NCBI GenBank assembly: GCA_002279065.1
Contig: NCKB01000003.1
Location: forward strand, 186,001-250,000
From: Lysobacterales bacterium 15-68-25
GTDB lineage: Bacteria; Pseudomonadota; Gammaproteobacteria; Xanthomonadales; Rhodanobacteraceae
Reading direction: 5' to 3'
Length of the DNA stretch: 64,000 bases
A program made the translations under genes and the position numbers. Under the pieces are notes generated by a model. The model saw only the letters and a list, made by a program, of their open reading frames with translations, searched no databases and had not been told where the DNA came from. Within the stretch, counting starts at the first letter, position 1, and each line of letters begins with the position of its first letter. Of this stretch, positions 45,978-54,904 are shown piece after piece.

Positions 45978-47384
45978 ATGAGCCTACAGACTGTCCTGGT
46001 CGTCGACGACGAACGCGACATCCGCGAACTGCTCACCATCACCCTCGGCCGCATGGACCTGCAGGTGGACGCGGTCGGCACCGTCGGCGAAGCCAAGCGC
46101 GCACTGGCCGAACGCAGCTACGACCTGTGCTTCACCGACATGCGCCTGCCTGACGGCACCGGCCACGAGGTGATCGAGCTGATCGCCGAGCAGCACCCCG
46201 ACACGCCGGTCGCGATGATCACCGCCTACGGCAACGTCGATGCGGCGGTGAGCGCGCTGAAGGCCGGCGCCTTCGACTTCGTCTCCAAGCCGGTGGACAT
46301 CCAGATGCTGCGGCGGCTGGTGCGTACCGCGCTGAAGCTGGCCGAGGAAAAGCGCGGCGAAGGCGGTGCCAGCGCCGGTGGCGGCTCCAGCGACCGGCTG
46401 ATCGGCGACTCGGCGGTGATGCAGCAGGTGCGTGCCACCATCGCCAAGCTCGCGCGCAACCAGGCACCGGTGTACATCGCCGGCGAGTCCGGCGTCGGCA
46501 AGGAGCTGGTGGCCCGGCTGATCCACGAGCAGGGTCCGCGCGCCTCCGGGCCGTTCGTGCCGGTGAACTGCGGCGCGATTCCCACCGAGCTGATGGAAAG
46601 CGAGTTCTTCGGCCACAAGCGCGGCAGCTTCACCGGCGCGGCCAGCGACAAGGAAGGCCTGTTCCAGGCCGCCAACGGCGGCACGCTGTTCCTCGACGAG
46701 GTCGCCGAGCTGCCGCTGCACATGCAGGTGAAGCTGCTGCGCGCGATCCAGGAAAAGGCCGTGCGCCCGATCGGCGCCCGCGAGGAAGTGCCGGTGGACG
46801 TGCGCATCCTCTCGGCCACCCACAAGAACCTGGCCGCGCTGGTCGAGCAGGGCCAGTTCCGGCAGGACCTGTTCTATCGCATCAACGTGATCGAGCTGCG
46901 CGTACCGCCGCTGCGCGAGCGTCGCGGCGACGTGCCGCTGCTGGCCGCGCACATCCTGCGCCAGCTGGCCGCCAAGAGCGGCATGGCGCCGGGCCGCCTG
47001 CTGCCGGCCGCGCAGCAGGCGCTGGACGAGTACGACTTCCCCGGCAATGTGCGCGAGCTGGAGAACGTGCTGGAGCGCGCGATGGCGATGAGCGACGGCG
47101 AGACGATCGACGCTGCCGACCTGATGCTGCCGCAGCGGGCCCCGCGTCCAGCCTTCGACGCCGGCGTAGCTGTCGCTGCCCCCGTCCCGGCCGCTGCCGA
47201 GGCGGTGTCGCCCGCCGCGCCCGGCAGCGGGGTGGCGCTGGAGGACTACATCAGCAACCTCGAGCGCACCGCGATCATGAAGGCGCTGGAAGAGTCCCGC
47301 TACAACAAGACCGCGGCGGCGAAGAAGCTAGGCATCACTTTCCGCGCACTGCGCTACAAGCTGAAGAAGCTGGGCATCGACTGA
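45978..47384 (+). CDS. pilR: Type IV pilus response regulator PilR (sigma-54 activator)
   Basis: A 468-aa NtrC-family activator that turns on pilin transcription with sigma-54. The receiver domain (1-120) has the phospho-acceptor Asp54 in LCFTDMRLPDG; the AAA+ domain has Walker A GESGVGKELVARLIH, the sigma-54 contact loop GSFTGA (PilR-type instead of GAFTGA), and Walker B GGTLFLDEVAEL. The C-terminal Fis-type helix-turn-helix is RYNKTAAAKKLGITFRALRY. An Ala/Pro/Val-rich linker joins the last two. Its partner kinase PilS is encoded 9.5 kb upstream, beyond the sugar locus. The match to P. aeruginosa PilR in the AAA+ core is close. Confidence 0.94.
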   Translation: MSLQTVLVVDDERDIRELLTITLGRMDLQVDAVGTVGEAKRALAERSYDLCFTDMRLPDGTGHEVIELIAEQHPDTPVAMITAYGNVDAAVSALKAGAFDFVSKPVDIQMLRRLVRTALKLAEEKRGEGGASAGGGSSDRLIGDSAVMQQVRATIAKLARNQAPVYIAGESGVGKELVARLIHEQGPRASGPFVPVNCGAIPTELMESEFFGHKRGSFTGAASDKEGLFQAANGGTLFLDEVAELPLHMQVKLLRAIQEKAVRPIGAREEVPVDVRILSATHKNLAALVEQGQFRQDLFYRINVIELRVPPLRERRGDVPLLAAHILRQLAAKSGMAPGRLLPAAQQALDEYDFPGNVRELENVLERAMAMSDGETIDAADLMLPQRAPRPAFDAGVAVAAPVPAAAEAVSPAAPGSGVALEDYISNLERTAIMKALEESRYNKTAAAKKLGITFRALRYKLKKLGID

Positions 47385-47424
47385 GCCCATCCCGGTTATC
47401 AGGACTCCGCACGAGGCCGCCGTT

Positions 47425-48987
47425 TCAGGTGGCCTCGCTGCTTTTCAGGGCCCGGCGCAGGGTCTGCAGCAGGCTGCGTGCCGTCACCGGCTTGTCCACC
47501 ACGTGCAGGTGCGCCAGCGCCGGCAGCTCGTCCACTCGCGGCGGGGCTTCCGGGCGTGCCAGCAGCAGCACCGGCCCGTCGTAACCGCGCTCGACCAGGG
47601 CGGCCAGCGTGCGCACGCCGGTGAACAGGTTCATCTCCGCATCCATGACCACCACGTCGGGCAGGCCGTGGGCCTCGATCCACTGCAGCGCCACGGTACC
47701 GCTCTGGCTGCCGTGGGCCTGGTAGCCATAGGCATCGAGCATGTCGGCCAGCAGCGAGAGCTGGGCCGCCTCCTCGACCACCACCAGCACCCGCTCGGCC
47801 TCGCCCTGCAGCCAGTCGTCGCCGGCTCCGGGCGCGGCCGCCTCGTCCGGCGCGGCAGTCAGCGGCAGGTAGAGGTGAAACGCCGTGCCCTCGCCGACTG
47901 TGCTCTCCACCCGCATCACGCCGCCGTGGCCGGCCACGATCCGCTTGCACGACAGCAGGCCGAGGCCGGTGCCGGTCTCCTTGGTGGTGAAGAACGGCTC
48001 GAACAGGCGCTCCAGTGTCTGCCCGTCCATGCCGTGGCCGGTGTCGGCAACGGTCAACCGCAGGTACTCGCCTTCCCGCGACTCCTCGTCGTCCTGGAAG
48101 AAGTCCCCGGACAATTCGCAGCGACGGGAAGCGATGTGCAGGCGACCTCCGTCCGGCATCGCCTGGATCGCGTTGAGACACAGGTTCAGCAGGCACTGCT
48201 GCAGCTCGGTGTGGTTGCCTTCGAACGCCAGCTCCGGATCGTCCAGCGTCATCTCCATGTCCACCGAGCGGGGCACCGAACCCTGCAGCAGCAGCTCCAG
48301 CGCATCGGTCAGGGCACCGAGCCGCACCTGCTCGGCACGTCGCGCACCGCGGGCGAAGGACAGCATCGACTGCACCATCTCCAGGCCGCGCTTGCCGCAA
48401 TCGCGGACCAGCGCGCCGAGCCGCGCCAGGCGGGGGTCGTCCTGGTAATCGAGCAGGCTGTCGCCGGCCAGCAGTAGCGGCTGCAGCAGGTTGCGCAGGT
48501 CGTGGCTGAGGCCGCCGGCCAGCATCGCCAGCGCCTCGAAGCGCTGGGCGCGGATCAGCTCCGACTCGGCGCGCCGCGCCGCACGCGCGGCCTCGGCTTC
48601 GCTGAGCGCGCGGCGCACCGCGCTGGCCAGGCGCGCCGGGTTCTGCTTGAGGATGTAGTCGGTGGCCCCGTTGCGCAGCGCCTCGATCGCCGCCTCCTCT
48701 CCCAGCGTGGCGGAGACGAAGATGAAGGGGATGCCATCGTCGCGCGCGCGCAGCAGCTCCAGCGCCCGCTGCCCGGAAAAGCCCGGCAGGCTCAGGTCGG
48801 ACAGCACGATGTCAGGCCGGAACGAGGCCAGCGCCTCGACATAGCTGGCCTCGTCGTCGGCCAGCCGCACCTCGTAGGCGAGCCCGTCCGCCTCGAGCTC
48901 GCCAAGCATCAGCTCGGCGTCGAGCTCGCTGTCCTCCACCTGGAGAATGCGAATGGTGGGAATGGCCCGGTTCAACCTGTGCGGCAT
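47425..48987 (-). CDS. Hybrid sensor kinase: REC-HisKA-HATPase-REC
   Basis: A 520-aa soluble kinase. The N-terminal receiver (12-130) has RILQVEDSELDAELML, Asp in IVLSDLSLPGFSG and Lys in DYILKQNP. The HisKA helix AMLAGGLSHDLRNLLQPLLL carries the His, and the HATPase has NLCLNAIQAMPDGG, VADTGHGMDGQTLERLFEPF and GTGLGLLSCKRIV. A C-terminal receiver (about 400-515) keeps Asp in DVVVMDAEMN and Lys in VVDKPV, but its acidic pocket reads VVEEAAQ. It has no membrane segment, so input must come from phosphorylation of the first receiver. It follows the Rcp-like regulator by 73 bases. Confidence 0.92.
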   Translation of the reverse strand: MPHRLNRAIPTIRILQVEDSELDAELMLGELEADGLAYEVRLADDEASYVEALASFRPDIVLSDLSLPGFSGQRALELLRARDDGIPFIFVSATLGEEAAIEALRNGATDYILKQNPARLASAVRRALSEAEAARAARRAESELIRAQRFEALAMLAGGLSHDLRNLLQPLLLAGDSLLDYQDDPRLARLGALVRDCGKRGLEMVQSMLSFARGARRAEQVRLGALTDALELLLQGSVPRSVDMEMTLDDPELAFEGNHTELQQCLLNLCLNAIQAMPDGGRLHIASRRCELSGDFFQDDEESREGEYLRLTVADTGHGMDGQTLERLFEPFFTTKETGTGLGLLSCKRIVAGHGGVMRVESTVGEGTAFHLYLPLTAAPDEAAAPGAGDDWLQGEAERVLVVVEEAAQLSLLADMLDAYGYQAHGSQSGTVALQWIEAHGLPDVVVMDAEMNLFTGVRTLAALVERGYDGPVLLLARPEAPPRVDELPALAHLHVVDKPVTARSLLQTLRRALKSSEAT

Positions 48988-49060
48988 GTTTGGTGGCGTC
49001 CGATGGTGCTGCGTCCCTGTCCGCCGCGCAGCGTAGCGCGGCGCCCGCGTTCCGTCGCGG

Positions 49061-49507
49061 TCAGTCCAGCGCGGGCGACTGGTTGAGCACTGCCCAGAAC
49101 TGGCCCAGCGTCCGCACCGCCTCGAAGAACTGGTCCGCGTCCACCGGCTTGATCACGTAGGCGTTGACGCCCAGGTCCCAGCTGCGCGCCAGGTCGCTCT
49201 CCTCGCGCGAGGAGGACAGGATGACCACCGGGATGCGGCGCAGGCGCTCGTCGCTGCGCATCTGGGTCAGCACGTCGAGCCCGCTCATACGCGGCATCTT
49301 GATGTCCAGCAGCACCACCGCCGGCTCGACCAGCTCGCGGGTCGCCCAGGCGCCGCGGGCATAGAAGTAGTCCAGGCAGTCCACCCCGTCCTCCAGGTGG
49401 ATGACCGGGTTGGCCAGGTTGGCCTCGCGCAGGGCATCCATCGCCATCTCGGCGTCGGCGAGGCTGTCCTCGACCAAGAGGATGGGGCGGATCAGGCGCT
49501 TGCTCAT
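49061..49507 (-). CDS. Single-domain response regulator (Rcp1-like)
   Basis: A 148-aa stand-alone receiver. ILLVEDSLADAEMAMDALRE gives the acidic pocket, Asp68 in VVLLDIKMPRMSG is the phospho-acceptor, SSREESDL and VNAYVIKPVDADQFFEAV hold the Thr/Ser and Lys. The extended loop LDYFYARGAWA is typical of Rcp1-like regulators paired with phytochrome-type kinases. Its ATG overlaps the stop of the upstream CHASE3 kinase (ATGA), so it is that kinase's likely target. No output domain: signals by protein contact or phosphorelay. Confidence 0.93.
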   Translation of the reverse strand: MSKRLIRPILLVEDSLADAEMAMDALREANLANPVIHLEDGVDCLDYFYARGAWATRELVEPAVVLLDIKMPRMSGLDVLTQMRSDERLRRIPVVILSSSREESDLARSWDLGVNAYVIKPVDADQFFEAVRTLGQFWAVLNQSPALD

Positions 49508-51303
49508 GAACGGTCCTGTCGATGGCTGTCGCCGACCTCGGAGGCCGGCAGGGAAAAGTGGAAGCGCGCACCCTTGCCGAGCTCGCCTTCGGCCCAGACA
49601 CGGCCTCCGTGCCGCGTCACGATACGGCGCACGTTGGCCAGCCCGATGCCGTTGCCGGGGAACTCCGACGCGCGGTGCAGGCGCTGGAACACGCCGAACA
49701 GTTTGCCGGCGTACTCCATGTCGAAGCCAGCGCCGTTGTCGCTCACCGTGAACTGGTAATCACCGTTCGCGGCACGCGCGGTCTCCACCGAGATCCGCGC
49801 CAGTTCGCACTTGCCGGTGTACTTCACCGCGTTGCCGATGAGGTTCTGCCAGACCATCCGCAGCATGTTCTCGTCACCGACCACCACCGGCAGCGGAGCG
49901 ACCTTCCACTCCACCCGGCGATCGGCGGTGTCGGCCTCGCACAGGGCGCGCGCCTCCTCCACCAGCGACTGCATGTCCACCGGCTGCAGGCGCATCGCGC
50001 CCCGCCCCAGTCGCGAGAACACCAGCAGGTCGTCGATCAGCTGGGCCATGCGCCGGGCCGAACCGGAGATCACGTCGAGGTAGTGATGGCCCTTGTCGTC
50101 CAGTTGCTCGCCGAGATGGCGTTCCAGCTTGCCGGCAAATCCGGCGATATGCCGCAGCGGCGCGCGCAGGTCATGCGAGACCGAGTAGCTGAAGGCCTCG
50201 AGCTCGCGGTTCACGTCGGACACCTGCTCGATCTTGCCCTCCAGCTGCCGGTTGAGCTCCTTCACTTGCTGCTCCACCAGCGCGCGCACGGTGATGTCGC
50301 TCACCGTCATCAGCAGCGCCGGCGCATCGTTCTCCTGTTGCAGCCGCCGGGCATTGATCACCACCCGGCGATCGGCGCCATCCACCGTGCGCTGGTTGAG
50401 CTCGTAGTCCCACAGCTCCCGGTCGCGCAGCATCACGTCGCCGAGCCGCTGCAGCAGCGGACCGTCGTTCCAGGCGCCGCCGCCCAGCTCGGCCAGCGGC
50501 AGCGACTGCGTCTCGTCCGGATCCATGCCGTACAGTTCGGCGAAGGCGGCATTGACGAGCAGCGTATTGAGCTTCTTGTCGAGCAGCGCGATCGGCTCGC
50601 GCACCGCCTGCACGATCTGCCGCGAACGCCGCACCGCCTGGCTCTCGCGCTCCTCCGCGCGCAGTCGCTCGCCGATCTGCCGCTCGGAGACCACCACCAC
50701 GATGCCGAGCAGCAGCATCTGCGCGAACGCGCCGATGCCGAGCACCAGCCGGTAGTTCTTCGACTGCGCTTCGGCCGCGTGGCGGCGATCGACCAGCAGG
50801 CGGTCCTCGGTGCTGACGATCTTGTCGAGCACGTCGCCCAGCACGAACAGCTTGCCGGCGTCGCGCAACGCCTTCTCGGCACCCAGCCGGTCGTTGTGGC
50901 GGGCCCGCCACAGCGCCTGCCACACCAGCGTGGCACGGCCGTTGATGGTGGTCTGCAGCGAGCCGATCAGCGCCTGCTGGTCGGGGTTGTCGCGGGTCAG
51001 GTCGCGCAGTTGCCAGATCAGCGTGGAGATGGTGTGCGCGGCGGCGTCGATGCGCTTCTGCGCGTCTGCGTCGTCGCCGCTGAGCACGATGTGATAGGCG
51101 GCCGCCTCCGCATCGCGGCTGAGGTAGGCAATGCGGTAGGTGATCGACTTCACCTCGGAGGAGTGCGTAACCCACTGCGAAGCGTCCAGCGCCTCGTTGG
51201 AGGTATTGCGGGTGATCACGTATGGCAGCGCCACGATCACCACTACCGACATAAGCAGGCCGATGACCCGCCAGCGCAGGAAGCTGAGGTTCCTCATCCG
51301 CAT
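49504..51303 (-). CDS. CHASE3-PAS sensor histidine kinase
   Basis: A 599-aa membrane kinase. A first helix (about 10-28, WRVIGLLMSVVVIVALPYVI) and a second (about 190-208, LVLGIGAFAQMLLLGIVVVV) flank a periplasmic helical CHASE3-like domain. A PAS domain follows (LNTLLVNAAFAELYGMDPDE), then a short coiled coil, HisKA of the phytochrome-like type YSVSHDLRAPLRHIAGFAGK and HATPase with VSDNGAGFDMEYAGKLFGVF and GNGIGLANVRRIV. It begins the three-gene sensory operon. The signal is unknown. Confidence 0.93.
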   Translation of the reverse strand: MRMRNLSFLRWRVIGLLMSVVVIVALPYVITRNTSNEALDASQWVTHSSEVKSITYRIAYLSRDAEAAAYHIVLSGDDADAQKRIDAAAHTISTLIWQLRDLTRDNPDQQALIGSLQTTINGRATLVWQALWRARHNDRLGAEKALRDAGKLFVLGDVLDKIVSTEDRLLVDRRHAAEAQSKNYRLVLGIGAFAQMLLLGIVVVVSERQIGERLRAEERESQAVRRSRQIVQAVREPIALLDKKLNTLLVNAAFAELYGMDPDETQSLPLAELGGGAWNDGPLLQRLGDVMLRDRELWDYELNQRTVDGADRRVVINARRLQQENDAPALLMTVSDITVRALVEQQVKELNRQLEGKIEQVSDVNRELEAFSYSVSHDLRAPLRHIAGFAGKLERHLGEQLDDKGHHYLDVISGSARRMAQLIDDLLVFSRLGRGAMRLQPVDMQSLVEEARALCEADTADRRVEWKVAPLPVVVGDENMLRMVWQNLIGNAVKYTGKCELARISVETARAANGDYQFTVSDNGAGFDMEYAGKLFGVFQRLHRASEFPGNGIGLANVRRIVTRHGGRVWAEGELGKGARFHFSLPASEVGDSHRQDRS

Positions 51304-51385
51304 CTACGATCGGTTCCCCGGCCGACTCGAGGCGTCATTCTGGCACGACCGGGCGTGGCGGCATGCACGGTGCAGGCCGGCCCGC

Positions 51386-53686
51386 TCATCGCGTACCGAC
51401 GGCCGCGGACGGGCGCGCCACCATGGTGAAATGCAGGGTGCCCCCTGCAACCAGGTCCCCGTGATGCAGGAAGGGTTGCCTGAGTGGATGGCCATCGAGG
51501 GTGATCTCGCCGACGTACGGATGCAAACCGTCGAAGGGTGACGCGGTGATCGTGAACGTCTTGTCGCTGGCCAGATGCAGCACCGCCTTCGGCACGAACG
51601 GCCGACCGATCGCATAGACGTCGCTGGCCGGCGTCACCGGGTAGAAGCCCAGCGCGGTGAACACGTACCAGGCGGACATCTGGCCCAGGTCGTCGTTGCC
51701 GGCCAGGCCGTCGGGCGTGGCCGCGTACTGGGTGTCCATGATCTGCTTCAGGCGCTGCTGGGTCTTCCACGGCGCGCCGGCGTAGTCGTAGAGGTAGGCC
51801 ATGTGGTGGCTCGGCTCGTTGCCGTGCGCGTACCAGCCGATCAGGCCGGTGATGTCCTCCACGTTCTTGAAATGCGCCGGATCGACCTTGGCGTCGAAGG
51901 TGGCATCGAGCTTGGCGATGAACTTCTCGTTGCCGCCCATCGCCTGGATCAGCCCCGGCACGTCCTGCGGCACGTACCAGGAGTATTGCCAGGCATTGCC
52001 CTCGGTGTAGTCGCTGCCGTAGCCGGCGAAGGTCGGATCGAACGGCTCGCGGAACTTGCCGTTGCCGAGCCTGGCGCGCATGAAGCCGGTCTTGGGATCC
52101 CAGGCGTTGCGCCAGTAACCGGAGCGCTTCATGAAGGTCGCCGCGGTGGCCGACTCGTCCATCGCCTTGGCCATCTGTGCCAACGACCAGTCGTCGTAGG
52201 CGTATTCCAGCGTCTTGGAGGCGGCCTCCGGCTCGTGGTCGATCGGCACGTAGCCGAGCTTCATGTAATCGGCCAGGTCGCCGTAGGGCTTGTAGGTGGC
52301 GCTGGCCACCATGACCTTCAACGCTTCGTGCGCATCGAAGCCGCGCACACCCTTGACGTAGGCGTCGGCGATCACCGGCACGGCGTGGTAGCCGATCATG
52401 CACCAGGTCTCCAGGCCCTGGTACGCCCACACCGGCAGGATGCCGAACGGGCTGTCCTTGGCCGCGGCGACCAGCGAGCGCACGAAACCGGTGCTCATGT
52501 CCGGGCGCAGCAGCACCATCAGCGGCTGCTGGGCGCGGTAGACGTCCCACAGCGACCAGGTGGAGTAGAAGTCGAAGCGGCCGTTGGCGTCCTTCGCCTC
52601 GTGCACCTGGTGGTCCGGGCCGCGGTACTGGCCGTTGACGTCCATGCTCAGCGTGGGCGACAGGAAGGCGTGGTAGAGCGCGGTGTAGAACTGCGTCTTC
52701 TGCGCCGGCGTGCCATCGATGTCGATCGCCGCCAATGCCTTGTTCCAGGCGGCGGTGGCTTCGCGGCGGCGGGCATCGAAATTCCAGCCCTGGCCGCCGG
52801 TGTCTAGGTTGGCGATGGCGTTGTCCGCACTCACCGTGGAGATCGCGACCTTCACTTCCAGCGGCTTGCCCAGCGCGCCGAAGTCGAACACCGCCTCGAG
52901 CGCGCGGCCGTTCTGGTCGTCCGCGTCCTGCGGCTGGTTGCCCGGCCCCTTGAAGCCCTTGTAAGGCACGTTCTGCTCGCGGTTGTAGAGCGTGCGGCCG
53001 GTCATCGGCTGGTTGAAGCGCATCGCGAAGCACAGCTCGCGGCCGCGCGCCCAGCCGTTGGTGAGGCGGCAGCCAGTGACCGTGCCGTCGTCGCGCACGC
53101 GCACACGCGACCACAGCACCTTGCCGTCGTAGTCGTAGATCGAGGGGCGCAGGTCCAGCAGCAGGTGGGCCGGCTTGTCCCTGGGGAAGCTGTAACGGTG
53201 CCAGCCGATGCGCCTGCCTGCGGTGAGCTCGGCGCGGATGCCGTAGTCGCTCAGGGTGACGGCGTAATAGCCAGCCTGCTCCACCTCGGTGGCATGGCTG
53301 AAGCGCGAACGGTAGCCACTGCCGGGCTGGGTGGCATCGCCCGGATCGAGCTTCACGTCGCCGGCGATCGGCATCACCAGCACATCGCCGAGGTCCGAGT
53401 GGCCGGAGCCGGAGAAGTGCGTGTGCGAGAAACCCATGATGGTCGGGTCACCGTACTGGTAACCGGCGGCCCACTTGTAGGCATGATGGAAATCCGGCAT
53501 GGCCGTGTCCGGCGACAGCTGGATCATGCCGAACGGCACCGTGGCACCGGGGAAGGTATGGCCGTCGCCGCCAGTGCCGATGCGCGGATCGACCGAGGCG
53601 GCGTGTCCGGTCGCGGCTGTTGCCGCAGGAGCCGCCAGTACCAGCGCCAGCAGTGCGGTTCCCGCCATCCATCGCCCCAGGTCCAT
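51386..53686 (-). CDS. GH92 family alpha-mannosidase
   Basis: A 766-aa exported exo-alpha-mannosidase of family GH92, calcium-dependent enzymes that act on alpha-1,2-, 1,3- or other mannosides. A signal peptide ends near PAATAATG. Family blocks are VDPRIGTGGDGHTFPGATVP, FGMIQLSPDT, GFSHTHFSGSGHSDLGDVL, YSTWSLWDVYRAQQPLM, GNEPSHHMAYLYDYAG and AGNDDLGQMSAWYVFTALGF (catalytic acidic residues). The ATG at 53686 fits the signal peptide. It is divergent from a LacI-type gene, with operator candidates between. The linkage preference cannot be read by eye. Confidence 0.95.
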   Translation of the reverse strand: MDLGRWMAGTALLALVLAAPAATAATGHAASVDPRIGTGGDGHTFPGATVPFGMIQLSPDTAMPDFHHAYKWAAGYQYGDPTIMGFSHTHFSGSGHSDLGDVLVMPIAGDVKLDPGDATQPGSGYRSRFSHATEVEQAGYYAVTLSDYGIRAELTAGRRIGWHRYSFPRDKPAHLLLDLRPSIYDYDGKVLWSRVRVRDDGTVTGCRLTNGWARGRELCFAMRFNQPMTGRTLYNREQNVPYKGFKGPGNQPQDADDQNGRALEAVFDFGALGKPLEVKVAISTVSADNAIANLDTGGQGWNFDARRREATAAWNKALAAIDIDGTPAQKTQFYTALYHAFLSPTLSMDVNGQYRGPDHQVHEAKDANGRFDFYSTWSLWDVYRAQQPLMVLLRPDMSTGFVRSLVAAAKDSPFGILPVWAYQGLETWCMIGYHAVPVIADAYVKGVRGFDAHEALKVMVASATYKPYGDLADYMKLGYVPIDHEPEAASKTLEYAYDDWSLAQMAKAMDESATAATFMKRSGYWRNAWDPKTGFMRARLGNGKFREPFDPTFAGYGSDYTEGNAWQYSWYVPQDVPGLIQAMGGNEKFIAKLDATFDAKVDPAHFKNVEDITGLIGWYAHGNEPSHHMAYLYDYAGAPWKTQQRLKQIMDTQYAATPDGLAGNDDLGQMSAWYVFTALGFYPVTPASDVYAIGRPFVPKAVLHLASDKTFTITASPFDGLHPYVGEITLDGHPLRQPFLHHGDLVAGGTLHFTMVARPSAAVGTR

Positions 53687-53697
53687 GTCGCCCTCGC

Positions 53698-53713
53698 TTG
53701 GATCGTTCCAAAT
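53698..53713. promoter_or_regulatory. Operator candidate, GH92 side
   Basis: TTGGATCGTTCCAAAT is an imperfect palindrome (arms TTGGA and TCCAA around a central CG) only 12 bases before the GH92 ATG. It shares TTGGATCGTTC with a second copy at 53789 in the same divergent gap. Confidence 0.65.
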
Positions 53714-53788
53714 CGCCGAAGCTACCATCGTCCTGATCCGACCGCATGCTGCACTGCCCGAGGCCAGCAAGGCCCATTGCCGCTACAT

Positions 53789-53804
53789 TTGGATCGTTCT
53801 ATAT
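53789..53804. promoter_or_regulatory. Operator candidate, LacI side
   Basis: TTGGATCGTTCTATAT is the second copy of the element, same orientation, 91 bases from the first and 12 bases before the LacI-type ATG. Two copies near the two starts suggest autorepression plus control of GH92, perhaps by looping. Confidence 0.65.
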
Positions 53805-53816
53805 CCGACGCCAAGC

Positions 53817-54872
53817 ATGCCCAGTTCCCACGCCCCGGTCCGCCGCAAGGTCACGCTGATCGATATCGCCGCTGCCTGCGACGTCTCGCGCGCCACCGTC
53901 TCGCTGGTGCTGCGCAACAGTCCGCTGGTGAATCGGCACACGCGCGAGCGGGTGCAGGCCGAGCTGCAGCGCCAGGGCTACATCTACAACCGGGCCGCGG
54001 CCAACCTGCGCCGGCGCACGTCCTCCAGCATCGCACTGGTGGTGAACGACCTGGGCAATCCGTTCTTCGCGGAATTCGCCGCCGGCGTGGACGAGGTGGT
54101 CGGCACGGCCGGCTTCGTCACCCTGCTGGGCAGCACCGGCGAATCGGCCGAGCGCCAGCAGGCCGTGCTCAGCTCGCTGGTGGAGCACGGCCCAGGTGGC
54201 GTCATCCTGTCACCGGCCGAAGGCAGCGAGGCTGGCCGCGTGATGGATGCACTGGGACCGCAGATGCCCATGCTGATGTTCAACCGGGAGCTGGAGGGCG
54301 AGACCCCGGCATCCGCGCCGTGGGACATCCTGATGCTCGACAACGTCCGCGGCGCCGAGCTGGCCACCGAACACCTGATCGCCCAGGGCCACCGGCGCAT
54401 CGCGTTCTTCGGCGGCCACACCCGTTCCACGCCCGGGCAGCAGCGGCGCGCCGGCTTCCTTGCGGCGATGAAGCGGGCCAAGCTCAAGGTGCCCGGCAGT
54501 TATCTCGTCGAAAGCGCGCCCAACCGGCTGGACGCGGTACGCGCCAGCGCCGCGCTGCTCGACCAGGATCCTGTCCCCACCGCCGCCGTCTGCTACAACG
54601 ACGCGGTCGCACTGGGGCTGATGCTCGAACTCGGCCGACGCGGCCTGCGCCCCGGGCGCGACTTCGCCCTGACCGGCTTCGACAACATCGACGAGGCCGC
54701 GCTGGTCTCGCCCGCCCTGACCACGCTGGCCACCGCACCGCGCGAACGCGGGCGCCAGGCCGCCCGACTGCTGCTGGCACGCCTCGGTCACCCGCAGGAA
54801 CACGGCCAGTGCACGACCGTCCCGGTCGAGCTGGTGATCCGCGAAAGCAGTTGCCCACCCCCGGCGGCCTGA
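53817..54872 (+). CDS. LacI family regulator of the mannoside locus
   Basis: A 351-aa LacI/GalR regulator. The helix-turn-helix is VTLIDIAAACDVSRATVSLV followed by NSPLVNRHTRERVQAELQ and the hinge NRAAANLRRRTSSSIALVV. The ligand domain shows NDLGNPFFAEFAAGVDEVVG, LLGSTGESAERQQAVLSSLV, GHRRIAFFGGHTRS and TGFDNIDEAALVSPALTTL. The ATG at 53817 gives the usual distance to the DNA-binding domain. It is the first gene of the plus-strand sugar operon and should respond to mannose or a mannoside. Confidence 0.93.
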   Translation: MPSSHAPVRRKVTLIDIAAACDVSRATVSLVLRNSPLVNRHTRERVQAELQRQGYIYNRAAANLRRRTSSSIALVVNDLGNPFFAEFAAGVDEVVGTAGFVTLLGSTGESAERQQAVLSSLVEHGPGGVILSPAEGSEAGRVMDALGPQMPMLMFNRELEGETPASAPWDILMLDNVRGAELATEHLIAQGHRRIAFFGGHTRSTPGQQRRAGFLAAMKRAKLKVPGSYLVESAPNRLDAVRASAALLDQDPVPTAAVCYNDAVALGLMLELGRRGLRPGRDFALTGFDNIDEAALVSPALTTLATAPRERGRQAARLLLARLGHPQEHGQCTTVPVELVIRESSCPPPAA

Positions 54873-54904
54873 GGCCGCTCCCTTCCATCCACACGGACCA
54901 CGCC

